From contig JAINUF010000028.1 of the NCBI GenBank assembly GCA_029718625.1, positions 1,174,328-1,238,327 on the forward strand: a DNA stretch of 64,000 bases. Reading direction: 5' to 3'. The notes beneath the pieces were generated by a model. It did not search any database, was not told the origin of the DNA, and saw nothing but the letters and a program-made list of their open reading frames with translations. The position numbers and the translations under genes are program-made. This stretch comes from Synaphobranchus kaupii. Lineage: Eukaryota; Chordata; Actinopteri; Anguilliformes; Synaphobranchidae. Within the stretch, counting starts at the first letter, position 1; the number at the start of each line of letters is the position of its first letter. Shown here piece after piece: positions 10,495 to 21,600 of the stretch.

Positions 10495-13400
10495 CTGTGT
10501 GAGAGGGAACACATAAGGTTAGTGTGTCTGATGTAGTCTGTTCTCAGATTCAAGCTATCACAAAGAGCAACACCACTTTACATTTCAAATATGCTATGAT
10601 TGGACTGTCATATATGCAATCACTAGGCCACAGGAGTGACAGAAGTATTAATGCTCAGTTGAACTCTGTATTGAACTCTGCTTCCCTCCCATTGTGGGTT
10701 GAATTCAGATGTTTGTTTTAGCCTTAAATCAGCTCATAGAGGTGGTTGGAGGTTTTTACCTGTCTCTTTCTCTTGGGGTTCAGTGACGGGTGTTGTTGGC
10801 AGAGTGAGGTGCAGGGGGACCTGTGCTCTGAGCATGCTCTCTGTGAACACCACACAGGCCCAGTGCAGCTGCTCTTCACTGAGGCCCAACAGGGTGAGAC
10901 TCAGCATCCTGTTTGGGTGTCTCTCTCTCAGGACTTCCTGTTTTACGAGCTCCCCCCTGCCCCCCCTCATCCACAGCCAAGCCAGAGTCACAGAGCCAAT
11001 CACCTGCAATATCTCACAGTTCAGCACTACTGACTGATTCCTGTATGGACCACCAGGGGGCACTGTTGAGACTGAGAGAGAGAGAGAGAAATTAATTTTT
11101 CTGCAGATATCAGCCATTATTAGTAATAAAGTGCCTGTGTGCTTTATGACCTTGGATCAGCTAACTTTCTGTTGCTTACCGTTTGCCCATAGCTGTAGAC
11201 TATTACATTCAGTTGTAAAATAACACACACTTTGTTAGCACCCAATTGTTTTTTATATTATTCCATAATAAAAAAAAGTATTAATTATCTTTGACTGAGC
11301 ACCGGGAAAATAATAAGTGCATGTGTACATTGGATTAACCTACTTGTTGTCTGTTACATTCAGCTACATGGCACAGAATATTGTGAAAACGTCTCAATAA
11401 ACAACATTTTCTAGTATACTGTTATCTCAACAAAAAATGCTTTCAATGTCGAAGAATGCCAAGTTACTCAAATCCCTGTAATGAAACTAGCAAAATCTAG
11501 GCCCGGAAGATAACAAGCTCTATTCCAACAAAATGCTAATCAATGTTTCCTAAATCATTTTATGTAACTTGGCCCTAACTGTAACTGTCATTCCATTTTG
11601 ATCAGTTCTTTAACTTGTCTCAGCTTATACTAAACTTGTACTGCACACTTACCCTGAATAGTTACCAGAGTAATCGAGGCCATCACACTGTTTTCAGAAT
11701 AACAGATGTACCTGCCACAGTCTCCAAACTTCACTGGTGAGATTCTCAGAGGAAAATGATTTCCATCATAGACCTCAGATGAGAATCTCTCTCTATCTAT
11801 CTCCATGGAAATCAAACCAGTCTCTTGTTTATCAGCTGAGGTCACAAGGATAGCATCTGGGCTTAGCAGTGGAACCCTGAACCAAGAAGCTTTACTGTAT
11901 GGGACCAGTGAATGACAGATTAGCACCACCTCACTGCTGTTGAAACTTCCTCTGTACAGAGTGTGATGTGTGCCATGTGTACCTGAAGAACAAAGTTGTG
12001 GTTAGAATGATGTTCTGCACAGTGCGATACACATATTGCTACTGCTACAGGTAGTGAGCAACAAATGGAGAAAAACTAACAATGTGAAAGTTAATCAGCT
12101 CACAGTGAGTTTGTGGAAGAGGAAAACTCAGACCTCATTACAGTATAGCCCATGAAGAATAACACAGGCCATATGTTGAACAAGTCATCCAACATTGTGG
12201 TCCTCTGGACAAACAAGCAGGTTGGCAGCTCAGCCAAAAACTGGCAGCTCAGCTCAAGTTTTGCTCATTAAAAAATGTTTAAAGATTTATGTTTAAAGAG
12301 TTTTTATAAATGCTCCAGGGAAAACCATATGCATAGTAACATACCCACGTCGACTTTAAGTGTTTTGGGAACGCTGAACATAAGTGCTCCGTTCCATCGG
12401 ACTGTACATCTATACTTTCCTGCACTGTGTCGGTCGGTACTGTGGATGGTGATGTGGGCAGTTTGGTTAATGATCAGCGTTGTGTTAGCAGTGGGTTCTC
12501 TGTCCCTTTCCCAGTCCAGTGTAGCTGAATCTGGAAGGCGGGATACCTCGCAGCTCATGGTCACATCAGATCCTTCATCGACTCTGGCCGAGTGAAGTGG
12601 TTGCACTGTAGGAGCAAAGAGTAATTGATTTAGAGAAGCTTGTAGATCTTTATGTCATATCATTGTGTAGCTACATCTCAACACCAGTCATCAACTTTAA
12701 AGCCATATACATTCCTCCAGGTGTTGGGAATTCTACAGAGGAGAAAAGAATGCTCCACACACCAAAAGATGCCTTACATTCATTTGCCTTTGCGATTATT
12801 TTTATTTGAGGACAAGATCACAAACATTTCAGCGTTTGAGATTTCTTAATTATAACAGTCAATTCTAGAGAGAAAACATAAATGTAAAGTGACATAAATG
12901 TAGATCTTTCTCCATATATTTGTTTTGTGCAGTGTACTATTAAGATGACTGGCGGGTATTCGCAAAAAGAGGATAATAAAGTTATCCAGTTAACTGAGAG
13001 AACGATTAGGCTGTATCAGCACATTAGTGAGATTTCAGTCCAGGAAAATGCACTAGAATGTGATTTAGATGTGTGATTTATTCATAGACAGTGTTAACTG
13101 CGCTATCAAAACAAGGGAAACATGAGCCACCACTTTGTGTTACTCTCACTTACCTTCTTGATACAATTACATATTCTTCAGCTTTACATAAAAGTGAAAT
13201 CTAAATTCAGATTAAATATCAGTCTTTTGTGAAAGTAAAATACAATATATATCTCAGCTTTGCATTATGATCTTTTTATTATACACTGTATAGTATAAAG
13301 AAAGATACGTTCTAATGTACAGTGACATAATTTCCAAAATACATAAAAGAGTAAATTTACCTTTTACAGCGAACACTTCTACCTGCGCCAAGTTTACCTT

Positions 13401-14704
13401 TTCTGGTTTAGTTTGAATAAAAGTAAAAACCCCTGCATTTGTAAAATCGGGCAGCAGAGAAATGTCGTACTTCCTAACTCTTAAAGAGAACACCTCCTTC
13501 ATATTAAAGACATGGTTTCCATTGGACTGTATGGTTATTATCCGAGTGTTTATGTAGCTTCCATCATGTGATGTCCACTCCCAGATGAATTCTGTCCCAT
13601 TGGTGTCAGCAGGGGCTTGTAGAGAGATGCTATCTCCCTGGCCAGAAAGGATGTATTTGTACTGCACCAACACTGCAGAAAGAGAAATATACAAAATGCA
13701 AAGATCCAGTTGAACACAAGGCATGATAATGTTACATTTCCATCGGGAGGCAAATAGCAGTTAGTTCTCACGTTAAACCCAGATGGTTAAACCCAAGTCA
13801 GTCTGGAGGCTGGTACAGATTTATAAACAGATAAAAATGTAATCCCCACAGCTCTAATTAATATCTAAGCTATTTTATACTGGGATGGAAAAGTGTTGCT
13901 TTTACCAGCTGTAGTCATGGTTTTATACCCAAGATCTGCATGATTACTTTTTATGTGTCCTCAATGTGGTTGTAGAATATTACAACATTTTCTCTTTCAA
14001 GTGAAACTTCCTGTAATGGAATGCTGCTGGCAAACATAAATATCTTGAGATTAGAACTGTTTGCAGTACTTTTAATCAGAAATGAACATTTTTAGCTTCT
14101 GTTAATGTTTTTGTATTATGAAGTTCAAACACATACACAAATGTGGGTAGTGTATGAACTAATGGTAAATCTATATTGACGATAAACTTACTGTGCAAAA
14201 CAACTTTAGCATATTTGCATATCACTGCATGTATACGGATTGCTTTAATAACAATTTTAATCAATTACTTCATAATTTAATAATATAATTTAATATTTAA
14301 AAAGTCTGAGTAACTGCCTGGCATTGGCATATACAACCATGTCATTGTTAAAGGCAATATGAAAATATGAAACTATTGCCTCTTGATAATTCATTATAAT
14401 AATAGCTATCTATGTCAAATTCTTTTTTAATGTAAATTGTTGGATTTTAATATTTTAGATTTTTTTAGTTTCTTTCCCATGTGTTGCCATGTGACTAAGA
14501 TTTTTTAGTCTTCTATAGTTAAATAAAGAAATAATTTGTCCATTACAGTATTGTTCTGTCATAGTACATTTGGTAAAATTTCTGTGAGATTTATATAAAT
14601 ATATAAATGTATGATTAAGGCAGAAAGAGGGACTCACCCTCAGATGAAAGTCTGGCACAGAATCCTGATATCCACACCAGGGTCCACCACAGTACCATCC
14701 CCAT
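10313..14704 (-). CDS. Ig-superfamily receptor gene 1, putative activating form
   Basis: Type I membrane receptor, 487 codons in six exons: 14638-14704 (signal peptide), 13361-13672 (Ig1), 12345-12605 (Ig2), 11653-11982 (Ig3), 10760-11071 (Ig4), 10313-10494 (membrane helix, tail, stop). All introns are GT-AG and phase 1, and the exon sum (1464 nt) stays in frame. The start is the first ATG of MGMVLWWTLVWI, a typical secretion signal. Ig2-Ig4 have the canonical cysteines; Ig1 has none. The helix contains an Arg near its outer end and a Lys further in, and the 30-odd-residue tail has no ITIM or ITAM. Such helices normally pair with acidic ITAM adaptors, so an activating role is inferred. Orthology is unknown; the Cys-less first domain recalls the CD2/SLAM family but four Ig domains and ITIM siblings fit several families. 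Confidence 0.85.
10760..11071 (-). CDS. Gene 1 exon 5: Ig domain 4
   Basis: C2-like domain with cysteines in SVVLNCE and HWACVVF and the core Trp in LAWLWM. Preceded by a CT-rich polypyrimidine tract and CAG; donor GTAAAAACC. 104 codons, phase 1-1. Confidence 0.85.
11653..11982 (-). CDS. Gene 1 exon 4: Ig domain 3
   Basis: Ig domain with cysteines in VVLICHS and GRYICYSE, core Trp in KASWFRV, and the 'D-x-G-x-Y-x-C' class motif as FGDCGRYIC, which adds an extra Cys. Donor GTAAGTG. Almost identical in all copies. Confidence 0.87.
12345..12605 (-). CDS. Gene 1 exon 3: Ig domain 2
   Basis: Compact 87-codon C2-type domain: EGSDVTMSCEV, Trp in ATLDWERD, and the F-strand SAGKYRCTV. Acceptor TCCTACAG, donor GTATGTTAC. 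Its second half differs strongly from genes 2 and 3. Confidence 0.87.
13361..13672 (-). CDS. Gene 1 exon 2: cysteine-free Ig domain 1
   Basis: V-like domain recognised by pattern (SISLQAPAD, core Trp in FIWEWTS, F-strand AGVFTFIQT) but with no cysteine at all, so no intradomain disulphide. Acceptor TTTCTGCAG, donor GTAAATTTAC. 104 codons. Confidence 0.83.
14638..14704 (-). CDS. Gene 1 exon 1: signal peptide
   Basis: ATG at 14702-14704; MGMVLWWTLVWISGFCARL followed by SSEG, donor G|GTGAGTC. The same exon with the same sequence is at 33399-33465 and 52253-52319. Confidence 0.87.
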
Positions 14705-14776
14705 GGCTTATGCCCTATGCAGCACTGGATACTGGTGTCCAGCCTTTTTACAAGGTATACTTCACAGGAAATGACT

Positions 14777-14788
14777 AAAAGAGGAAGT
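14777..14788 (+). promoter_or_regulatory. PU.1/ETS-like site upstream of gene 1
   Basis: AAAAGAGGAAGT fits the PU.1 (SPI1) consensus and lies about 75 bp upstream of the gene 1 ATG, where TATA-less myeloid and B-cell promoters carry such sites. A second GGAA core (CAGGAAATG) is at 14765-14773. In units 2 and 3 the same place reads GAGGAACT and GGGGAACT. Confidence 0.5.
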
Positions 14789-15440
14789 ACCACCTATTTT
14801 GGTGAAACTGTATTCTGTAACAGTTTGCACAAGCTTCTTGGAAGTTTTGTTAATATCTTGATGTGCAATCTGACCGCCTATGACTCTGTTCTTGACTGTG
14901 CTCAGTGCTGTGATATCTGTGTCTCTTGAAGCACAAATAACTGCCATTTAACATGTTTACTTCAGGTTATAGGATAATGTTTGTTTTTTTGTTCACGGAT
15001 GTGATATTTTAATATTATTGGGAGTGAAGTGTTCTATCTATAAATTATATAAAAAAGACTTTAATCCCTTCTGGTTCACAAATAGTTTTAAATCTACATG
15101 CCTGCTTGTTTTTCACAAGCAGCCAGATGGACTCCTCTGAACCAGAGTTCTATGTATCTGAGGAAAATCTAAAGGCAGTCACTGAGTTTCAATGCGTTGG
15201 AGTCATGACTGAGTATCAACTCTCCTTTAAAAAATGGGTAAAAAAAGGTGGTTAATAGAGTAAAAATTTAACCAGCCAAATTTTATATCTCTTAGGAACT
15301 GTTTGACCACTGAAGCCTCAGTCAAAACTTTAGATGAACGCAATAATCCTCCATCATCTGACGACATACTGCTTGACAAGCTACGTACAAGCAAGCAAAA
15401 CCAGATTGAAATCCATTGCGTCTGTGTACAAACAAGCCCT

Positions 15441-15627
15441 GAATCAGGGCATCTAAGACCAAATTAATGGTCTGAGGACCGAAACGTCTGTGTTGCACTT
15501 TTGTGTTTTGCACTTTTTTCACTTGCACATTATTTAATTGTCCAATATAAATATACATTGCTATTGCATCTCGGCCTCTGGAATCTGTTTTTCCATGTTT
15601 TGGAGTATGAGTACCTTTGCTGTTTTT
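15441..15627 (+). mobile_element. Unit-1-specific 187-bp insertion with 14-bp target duplication
   Basis: TACAAACAAGCCCT occurs on both sides (15427-15440 and 15628-15641), while units 2 and 3 have it once (near 33835 and 52690). A duplication of this length suggests target-primed insertion of a SINE- or LINE-like sequence, although no poly(A) tail or pol III boxes are obvious. Confidence 0.65.
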
Positions 15628-16304
15628 TACAAACAAGCCCTTACGGTCCTGGACAGAAAGCCAAATAGCCATCACCACTGCTATGTCCTACGAACGCACA
15701 ACTTGCTGAGCTGGGAAAACACCGTAAAACAGTGCAGATGTTTGTCTTCTTTATAAAACACTGAATGGCCCCGCCCCCTCAGCACCTTAGTTAAGCAGAA
15801 ATCTACTAACAGCTCAAGCAGGTCTGCAGTTAGGCTGCATAGTTACAGGAAGGAATAGTGTTTTTAGTAACTCTGCATTCTGAGTTTCAACCACAGACGC
15901 CTGGACCATACTGCCACCATACATACATACGAGCTTGCATATCGCTTCGCTCCTTTGCCCAGCCAATTACGTCATGGCTAAAGGACAACCCAACGATGCA
16001 CGCAGTGTTTACACCAATACCCTGCATACTTTAGTGTTTCCTGTTTATTTTGCTGTTTTGTTTATTTCTTTGATCGTGATTGGTCTTGTATGTTGACCGC
16101 TACATACAACACACTAGTGTGCTATATGTTGCTTTGATTGCATGCCACATGCTATACTCTTGTGTCTGATTTTTTGTGTGTGCCCGTCTTATTCGTTTTA
16201 AATAGATTTGTATTGCGCTTTATTTCCCCAGAGAACTATCACAACGACATAAAATAAAACTTCAGATACTTAAATAAAAAAAATGGTTTTATGTAAGGGG
16301 GGAG

Positions 16305-16757
16305 TGTAAGGTTCAGAGAACCAAGCGCCACAACCAAGGGATCTAAAAGTGTATATCGTGAGAAATACACCACAAAGCGGACAGCTCCGCAGTAGAAGGG
16401 GATATAAAATAAAATAATGTGAATCAAAACCTCCTGGCGTAAGCAAACACAAAAACAACCCCAAAAGAGGGCAAACTCGGCAATCGCGAGTAATCAAACA
16501 ACAAAAGAACCTCACGCTCTCACACAAGAAGCATATAACTGGAGGTCAGAGAAAAACAAAAGAAAGCCTGTGTAGAAAGAACACGGGCGAAAGAAACAAA
16601 ATAGAAATAGAACCTGTTACCTACAGCTGTAGGTGCGAAAGAGCTGAACAAAAGGTAACAGGTAGAGGAGTATAAAAGGAGAACGAGAGAAAAGGAAAGA
16701 AAAAGACTAAATAAATCTTTACCCTAACCGGACTACCTACGTTTCTTATTTGTAACA
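16305..16757 (+). mobile_element. LTR-like repeat, unit 2 copy
   Basis: Counterpart of 215-673 with the same ends, TATA box, poly(A) signal and stem-loop. Confidence 0.4.
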
Positions 16758-17072
16758 ACCAGAAACGTAGAGACCGTAATCCTATACCTTACTGACTTCG
16801 ATGTCAAATAGCAAAGACAATATCGAAGCGTCGGAAAAGCGGAAGTCCTGGGCTATTTATAACCGGCAGGAAATCCAAAACAGGTGAAAGGGATAATTGC
16901 CGGGTGAGAGTCAAACACTGAAACAGAGGCGGAAAAAATCCTATAGATTGCCCCGACGTTGCCAAAAGAAAGAACGACCGCAGAAACAACTGGAGGCTGC
17001 CAGAAACCATGACAGTTTTAGTCAGTTTAAATTGGATTATGAACATTATTGAGATGCATAGATGGTCTAGAG

Positions 17073-17361
17073 CAGGGGTGGGCAATTCCAGTCCTGGAGG
17101 GCCGGTGTGTATGCAGGTTTTTGTTCCCACCAATTACCACAGCTAAATGAGCTAATTGGCTGTTTACACCAACACTAGTAGATTAGATCACTTTAAAATG
17201 TTTCATATAGGGACACAAGAAGTCTTTGGCTGTCATTCCTGCGCTTATAGGAATTGTAGCTAAAATGTCAGATGGCGTAAATATTAGGGCTAATTAGGTA
17301 ATTAAGGCCAGAAGTTGGCATGAAAACCAGAAACAGATACGGCCCTCGTTGCCCACCTCTG
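17073..17361. mobile_element. hAT-type miniature element, unit 2
   Basis: Same 289-bp insertion as at 8445, flanked by GTCTAGAG on both sides (17065-17072 and 17362-17369). Confidence 0.9.
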
Positions 17362-17903
17362 GTCTAGAGAGTGGTGGTAATGCTTACAGTGCACTTCAGT
17401 ACAGATACAGTACCTCCTATAGTGTCTCTTTGATTTTGGGCAGCAGTGTCCCGTCACTCATCACTAGTGAGTTAAAATGTATTTGTATTAAGTCTGTTTC
17501 CTAAGTTCAGCAGTAATCTTAGTCCTTTGGAAGTTGTTGGGGCTCCTCGAGCATGTTATTGTTCAGTCACACTGTTAGTGTCAGTCAGCAGAGAACTCAG
17601 GATCCCTATCAAACGTAATTTTGACATCCCTCCTCGCATCTCAAATAGAATGCGCTATATAACTGTGTTTAGTTGCTGAGTAATTGTGAACTGAGGAATG
17701 TCATTGTGAAGTTTTCACCCAAGCAGGATGGTTTGCTTTGATATGTCTTTAATGTTGGGATATTGCCATTTGCAGTGCACTTCTCACAGAAAAGTGTAAC
17801 TGACTGAAATGGACATGATGGAATTATCAGGGCAGAGGGGCGGTGCTAATTGTCCTTGTCATGTAAAGGAACAGAAAACAAATAGAAAATCATGAAAACC
17901 TGT

Positions 17904-17909
17904 TTTATT
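17904..17909 (-). terminator. Poly(A) signal candidate of gene 2
   Basis: Minus-strand AATAAA about 675 nt past the stop of gene 2, conserved at 9272-9277, 36075-36080 and 54954-54959. Confidence 0.4.
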
Positions 17910-18583
17910 TTGAGTGCTTTTTGTAGAGTGTATGCCCAGCTATTTCCTACTAAGAGAAAATAAACTCACAAAGGCATCAAGAATAAACAGTTAAAAACAA
18001 GCAGTTATTATAAATATACCAAACATTAAACAGTCAGAGAAAGAACACAAAAATACATGACTTTAAAGCCTGAATCTGAAATAAAACGATGTGTCTTTAA
18101 TGCCATTTTTCAGGAGCTGCAGGTGTAATAATATACAGCCATTTAGATTTAGGTAAATAACAGTATAATCAGAGAATCACATTGAGAAGGAAGACAGACA
18201 CAGGTTGTTTTAGGTCGCTCATAAATACTTTAGATGTATCAACACACATCAAACCAGAGATTACACACTTCCTGCTGTTCAGTCTGAAGCCCTTTTGCTA
18301 AGGAAGTGGGCAGGCCGAGATTGTTACGTCCGTTATACATTTAACAAGCACTGATAATGGTTATTTACAATGGATATATCTTGCAAACTCTACATGTTTA
18401 CTCACCTATTAATTACCTGAAAGCTTCCTTTAGCAAGACATATTGCAACAGTGGCATATTTGCATATTAACACGAACAATTATGAACTTAATTTTCTTCT
18501 TCCATCTCTAATGGAATTGCACTGCAGAGGCATGTAATGTGGACTTTTAGTTTGGTTTATCCATTCGATTGCAGCATCTGAGT

Positions 18584-18634
18584 CTACGTTGTGCAGATGC
18601 TCGCATAGACCACTGCAGCGTTTTCTTCTTGTTC
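18584..18634 (-). CDS. Gene 2 exon 11: C-terminal ITIM
   Basis: Acceptor TTTCTGCAG; 16 residues ending VVYASICTT and TAG. VxYxxI is a canonical ITIM. Entered in phase 0 from exon 10. Confidence 0.82.
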   Translation of the reverse strand, partial: EQEENAAVVYASICTT

Positions 18635-21600
18635 CTGCAGAAATATGACATATTCAAATTTATGAATTTAGACCATGGAAAAATAGCCGATAATGAAAAA
18701 GTAAAGATAAATTATTCGGCTTACCAATATTTGTGAATTAAAAACTAGTTTGAGCGTTACTGGTATTCGTTTTAAACAAAGAAAGGTGGACCATCCCTAT
18801 ACGAAGTTTAATCATTTTTAATTGGTTGTATGAATATGATAGCTACGCAACGCCGATACGTAAATTGACAGAAAAAATCTTACTGTATTATCCAGAGCAC
18901 CTCAGGGAATATACTTACTGAGCGAGACTGGGTGTTAAACTGCCTCCGTTGTTGTGTGTGTCGCTCTGTAACACCAAACAATGATGAACGATCAAAAAGT
19001 AATGAAATAAAGAATGTTGAGTAGTTTCTACTAACTGGATTTGTCCAGTACCAGTAGCAACACCTTCTACTACCATTCACATACGTATAATTATATAAGT
19101 AATTATTACGTGCACCATCATAGTCATCATACTAAAAACAACATGATGAATGATGTGATTGTTGCCTGTTACATTGTTAGTCGTGCATCTTCAATCTTAT
19201 CCACTGTCAGGTAACGCTTTTTACACTTTTTAAGTTTGTTGTAAAACAAAAGCTTTAAACATAATGGCCAAATTCGACAATGAGGAATAATGTGGTGTCA
19301 AAGATTTAAAACTGTTTTATTATTTTTTAACAGCCTGGGAGCGACTGTATATGGCCGGTACCTTGCTCCATCTGGCCCTCTGGCTTTCGATATGAATATC
19401 TTCAGACAGAGCCCATAGAAAAGCCCATAGATCTAACTCCATATAAAAAAGCGAACGCTGTAACCTAGAGCCGTTTTCCGGGCGAACTGAATCGAGTTGA
19501 GTAATTCTGAAAGTTCTTCCCTATTCTGGCACTTGTCCTCCACAAATCTCAGCCGGCTAGGGCTAGGCTCAGCTCGGTTAATCTATACTTTTAGCGAGCT
19601 ATGGCTATAACCGACAATGTCGTCAACATAAACTAGTGACGTCTTCAATACGGCCCGCGGCCAGCGGCGTCAGTGCTGAGCACATATATTGCATTGTCAG
19701 AGCGAAGTCTGTGGCGTCCATGTTCATTTTTAACTAGTTTCATTCGATTCGCTGTTCTCAGACAGAGGAAGAACGCCTAAGAAAAGGACCTGCTCATCTC
19801 TTCTCACACAGTACAATTTATTTCGTTTCATCAGGTCCTTTAATGATCTTTTTGCGGCTGTTCCTTGCCGCGATCTGCAACGGAAACTCTTCTAAAGTTC
19901 TAAAATTAAAGTTTTTAAAATGAGTCGTCAGCACGTTACAGACAATGAAAGCATTACCTGATCTTACTGATTAAAAAGTAAGGGATGTGAATATAGACTA
20001 TTTATTCTTCGTGGCAGTGCACACTGAGGGGACACACGTGGCAGTGCATACCCTTTTAATGAGCAACTATGGTCGGAACGAAATTAAAGCCAGCATACAC
20101 ATCGGGTCCGCGGGAGTGGAGCTTTGCACCGCTTTCATAAAGTAATGTTGCACCATGATGCAATCACGGGATAAAACTCATGACCTGACCAGAGTAATAT
20201 AACCATTTTATAATTAGGATAAAGCTGCAATCTTACCATGACTGGGGGTGCTGAGGGTCAATGCCAAGTATTGGAGCTCTTCACTTTCATTCTCCCCTAT
20301 TGGGGTACCTGGGTTTCCTATTAGTAAAAAACAATGTTTAAAATCCATTATAATGCTGATAATGCACACCTTCCTTTATTTAACCTGTAAAGCAGTAAAC
20401 ACAAGAAGCTAATTAACTTCTATTTAATCTGCTTCTATGTACACAGACACACACACAGTATGTGGGTAATATACACACCATGTATATACCTTTTACACAG
20501 TCCATGGTATATACCCACATAGTTTCCACAGCTTGCCTTTTTGGGTGGAAACTGAACTGAGCTTATCCTTTCATTATAAAATACAAAAAATATATGTTTA
20601 CATTACCTTTACTCAGATCTCTTTACTAACATTTGTCTTTTTTCAATACATTTTTTTTCTGTTTTTCTCAATTGGAATCAACAGATGTGCCCCTCAAGTT
20701 AGCACTATGCCCCCTAGCCTCTCCTGCCAGCCCCAGGTAAAGTCCACTGAATGACGTCGGCAAGGCAGAGGCTTGAACCTGTGTGCGTCCCATTATTCTT
20801 CACTCCTCACCTCCTTTCCTCCACCCCTCTCCTCTGCTCGTCTCCTACCCGGAAGCATGCAAAACTGCCAGTATGTTTCAAGTACAAGTCACTGCGGTAA
20901 TATGTAACAATAAATATGAAATCAGCAACATTAGATTAGGACACAAAGGTCTGTTTTCAGGGCACGGAGGAGAGGAGGTGGTATAGGAGGACAGGAGGAT
21001 GCATTTTTCGAGTATTGGGACACACTCCCTGTGACTACAGAATCCAACCAGTGCTCGTAAGGAGTGCCTAAACAGTAAAAGAGCAAGTCAAGTCTTTTTT
21101 GTGCATATCACCCTCTTGTGGACATAGTAGCAAACACATCCCTTAAAATAAATGTCTGCTCACTAAGTGACCTATTTTTATTGAATTCCCCCCTCCCCCT
21201 CCCCACAATTTTTTACCTCCTTATTTGCCCAATACTCTGCTGCCTGCATCCACACCAAGGGCACTTGTGGCATTTGGGCCATGTTCGAATCAGCGCACTT
21301 GCCTACTATTGAGTATGTCAGTTGAGTATACTTTTTAAAAAAAAAGCTTTTACGTGTTCTTAATATCCGTGGATGATATACTTATTTCTGGGGTTTTGTT
21401 GATAATAGTATGGAGGATATTTTTAGCACACTGCTTGTCGCTAAACATGTATGTATTAAGCAGTGCACAGTATGCTATACAGTATGCAATGTTCAGTACA
21501 CTACATTTATAGAACATTTTGCCGGTTGTGTGCTCTGCAGCCTCATATATGGTAAATGATATGAGCTAGACTTCAACCTGCATTTATATGGCACAAGCTC

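Larger units (their letters stand above)
14705..18583. other. Intergenic spacer between gene 1 and gene 2
   Basis: Contains the gene 1 promoter flank, a retroposon-like insertion (15441-15627), a GC box GGCCCCGCCCCCTC (15767-15780), the LTR-like repeat (16305-16757), the hAT element (17073-17361) and the presumed 3' UTR of gene 2. No protein frame with support. Confidence 0.65.

Noticed and set aside
18880..19080. 66-residue minus-strand frame (also 37051 and 56018 regions)
   Set aside because: Only 47 nt of it are used, as exon 10, in the same frame; the rest lies in introns.
19560..19900. GC-richer intron segment as a hidden promoter or gene
   Set aside because: No open frame, splice pattern or core promoter could be supported.
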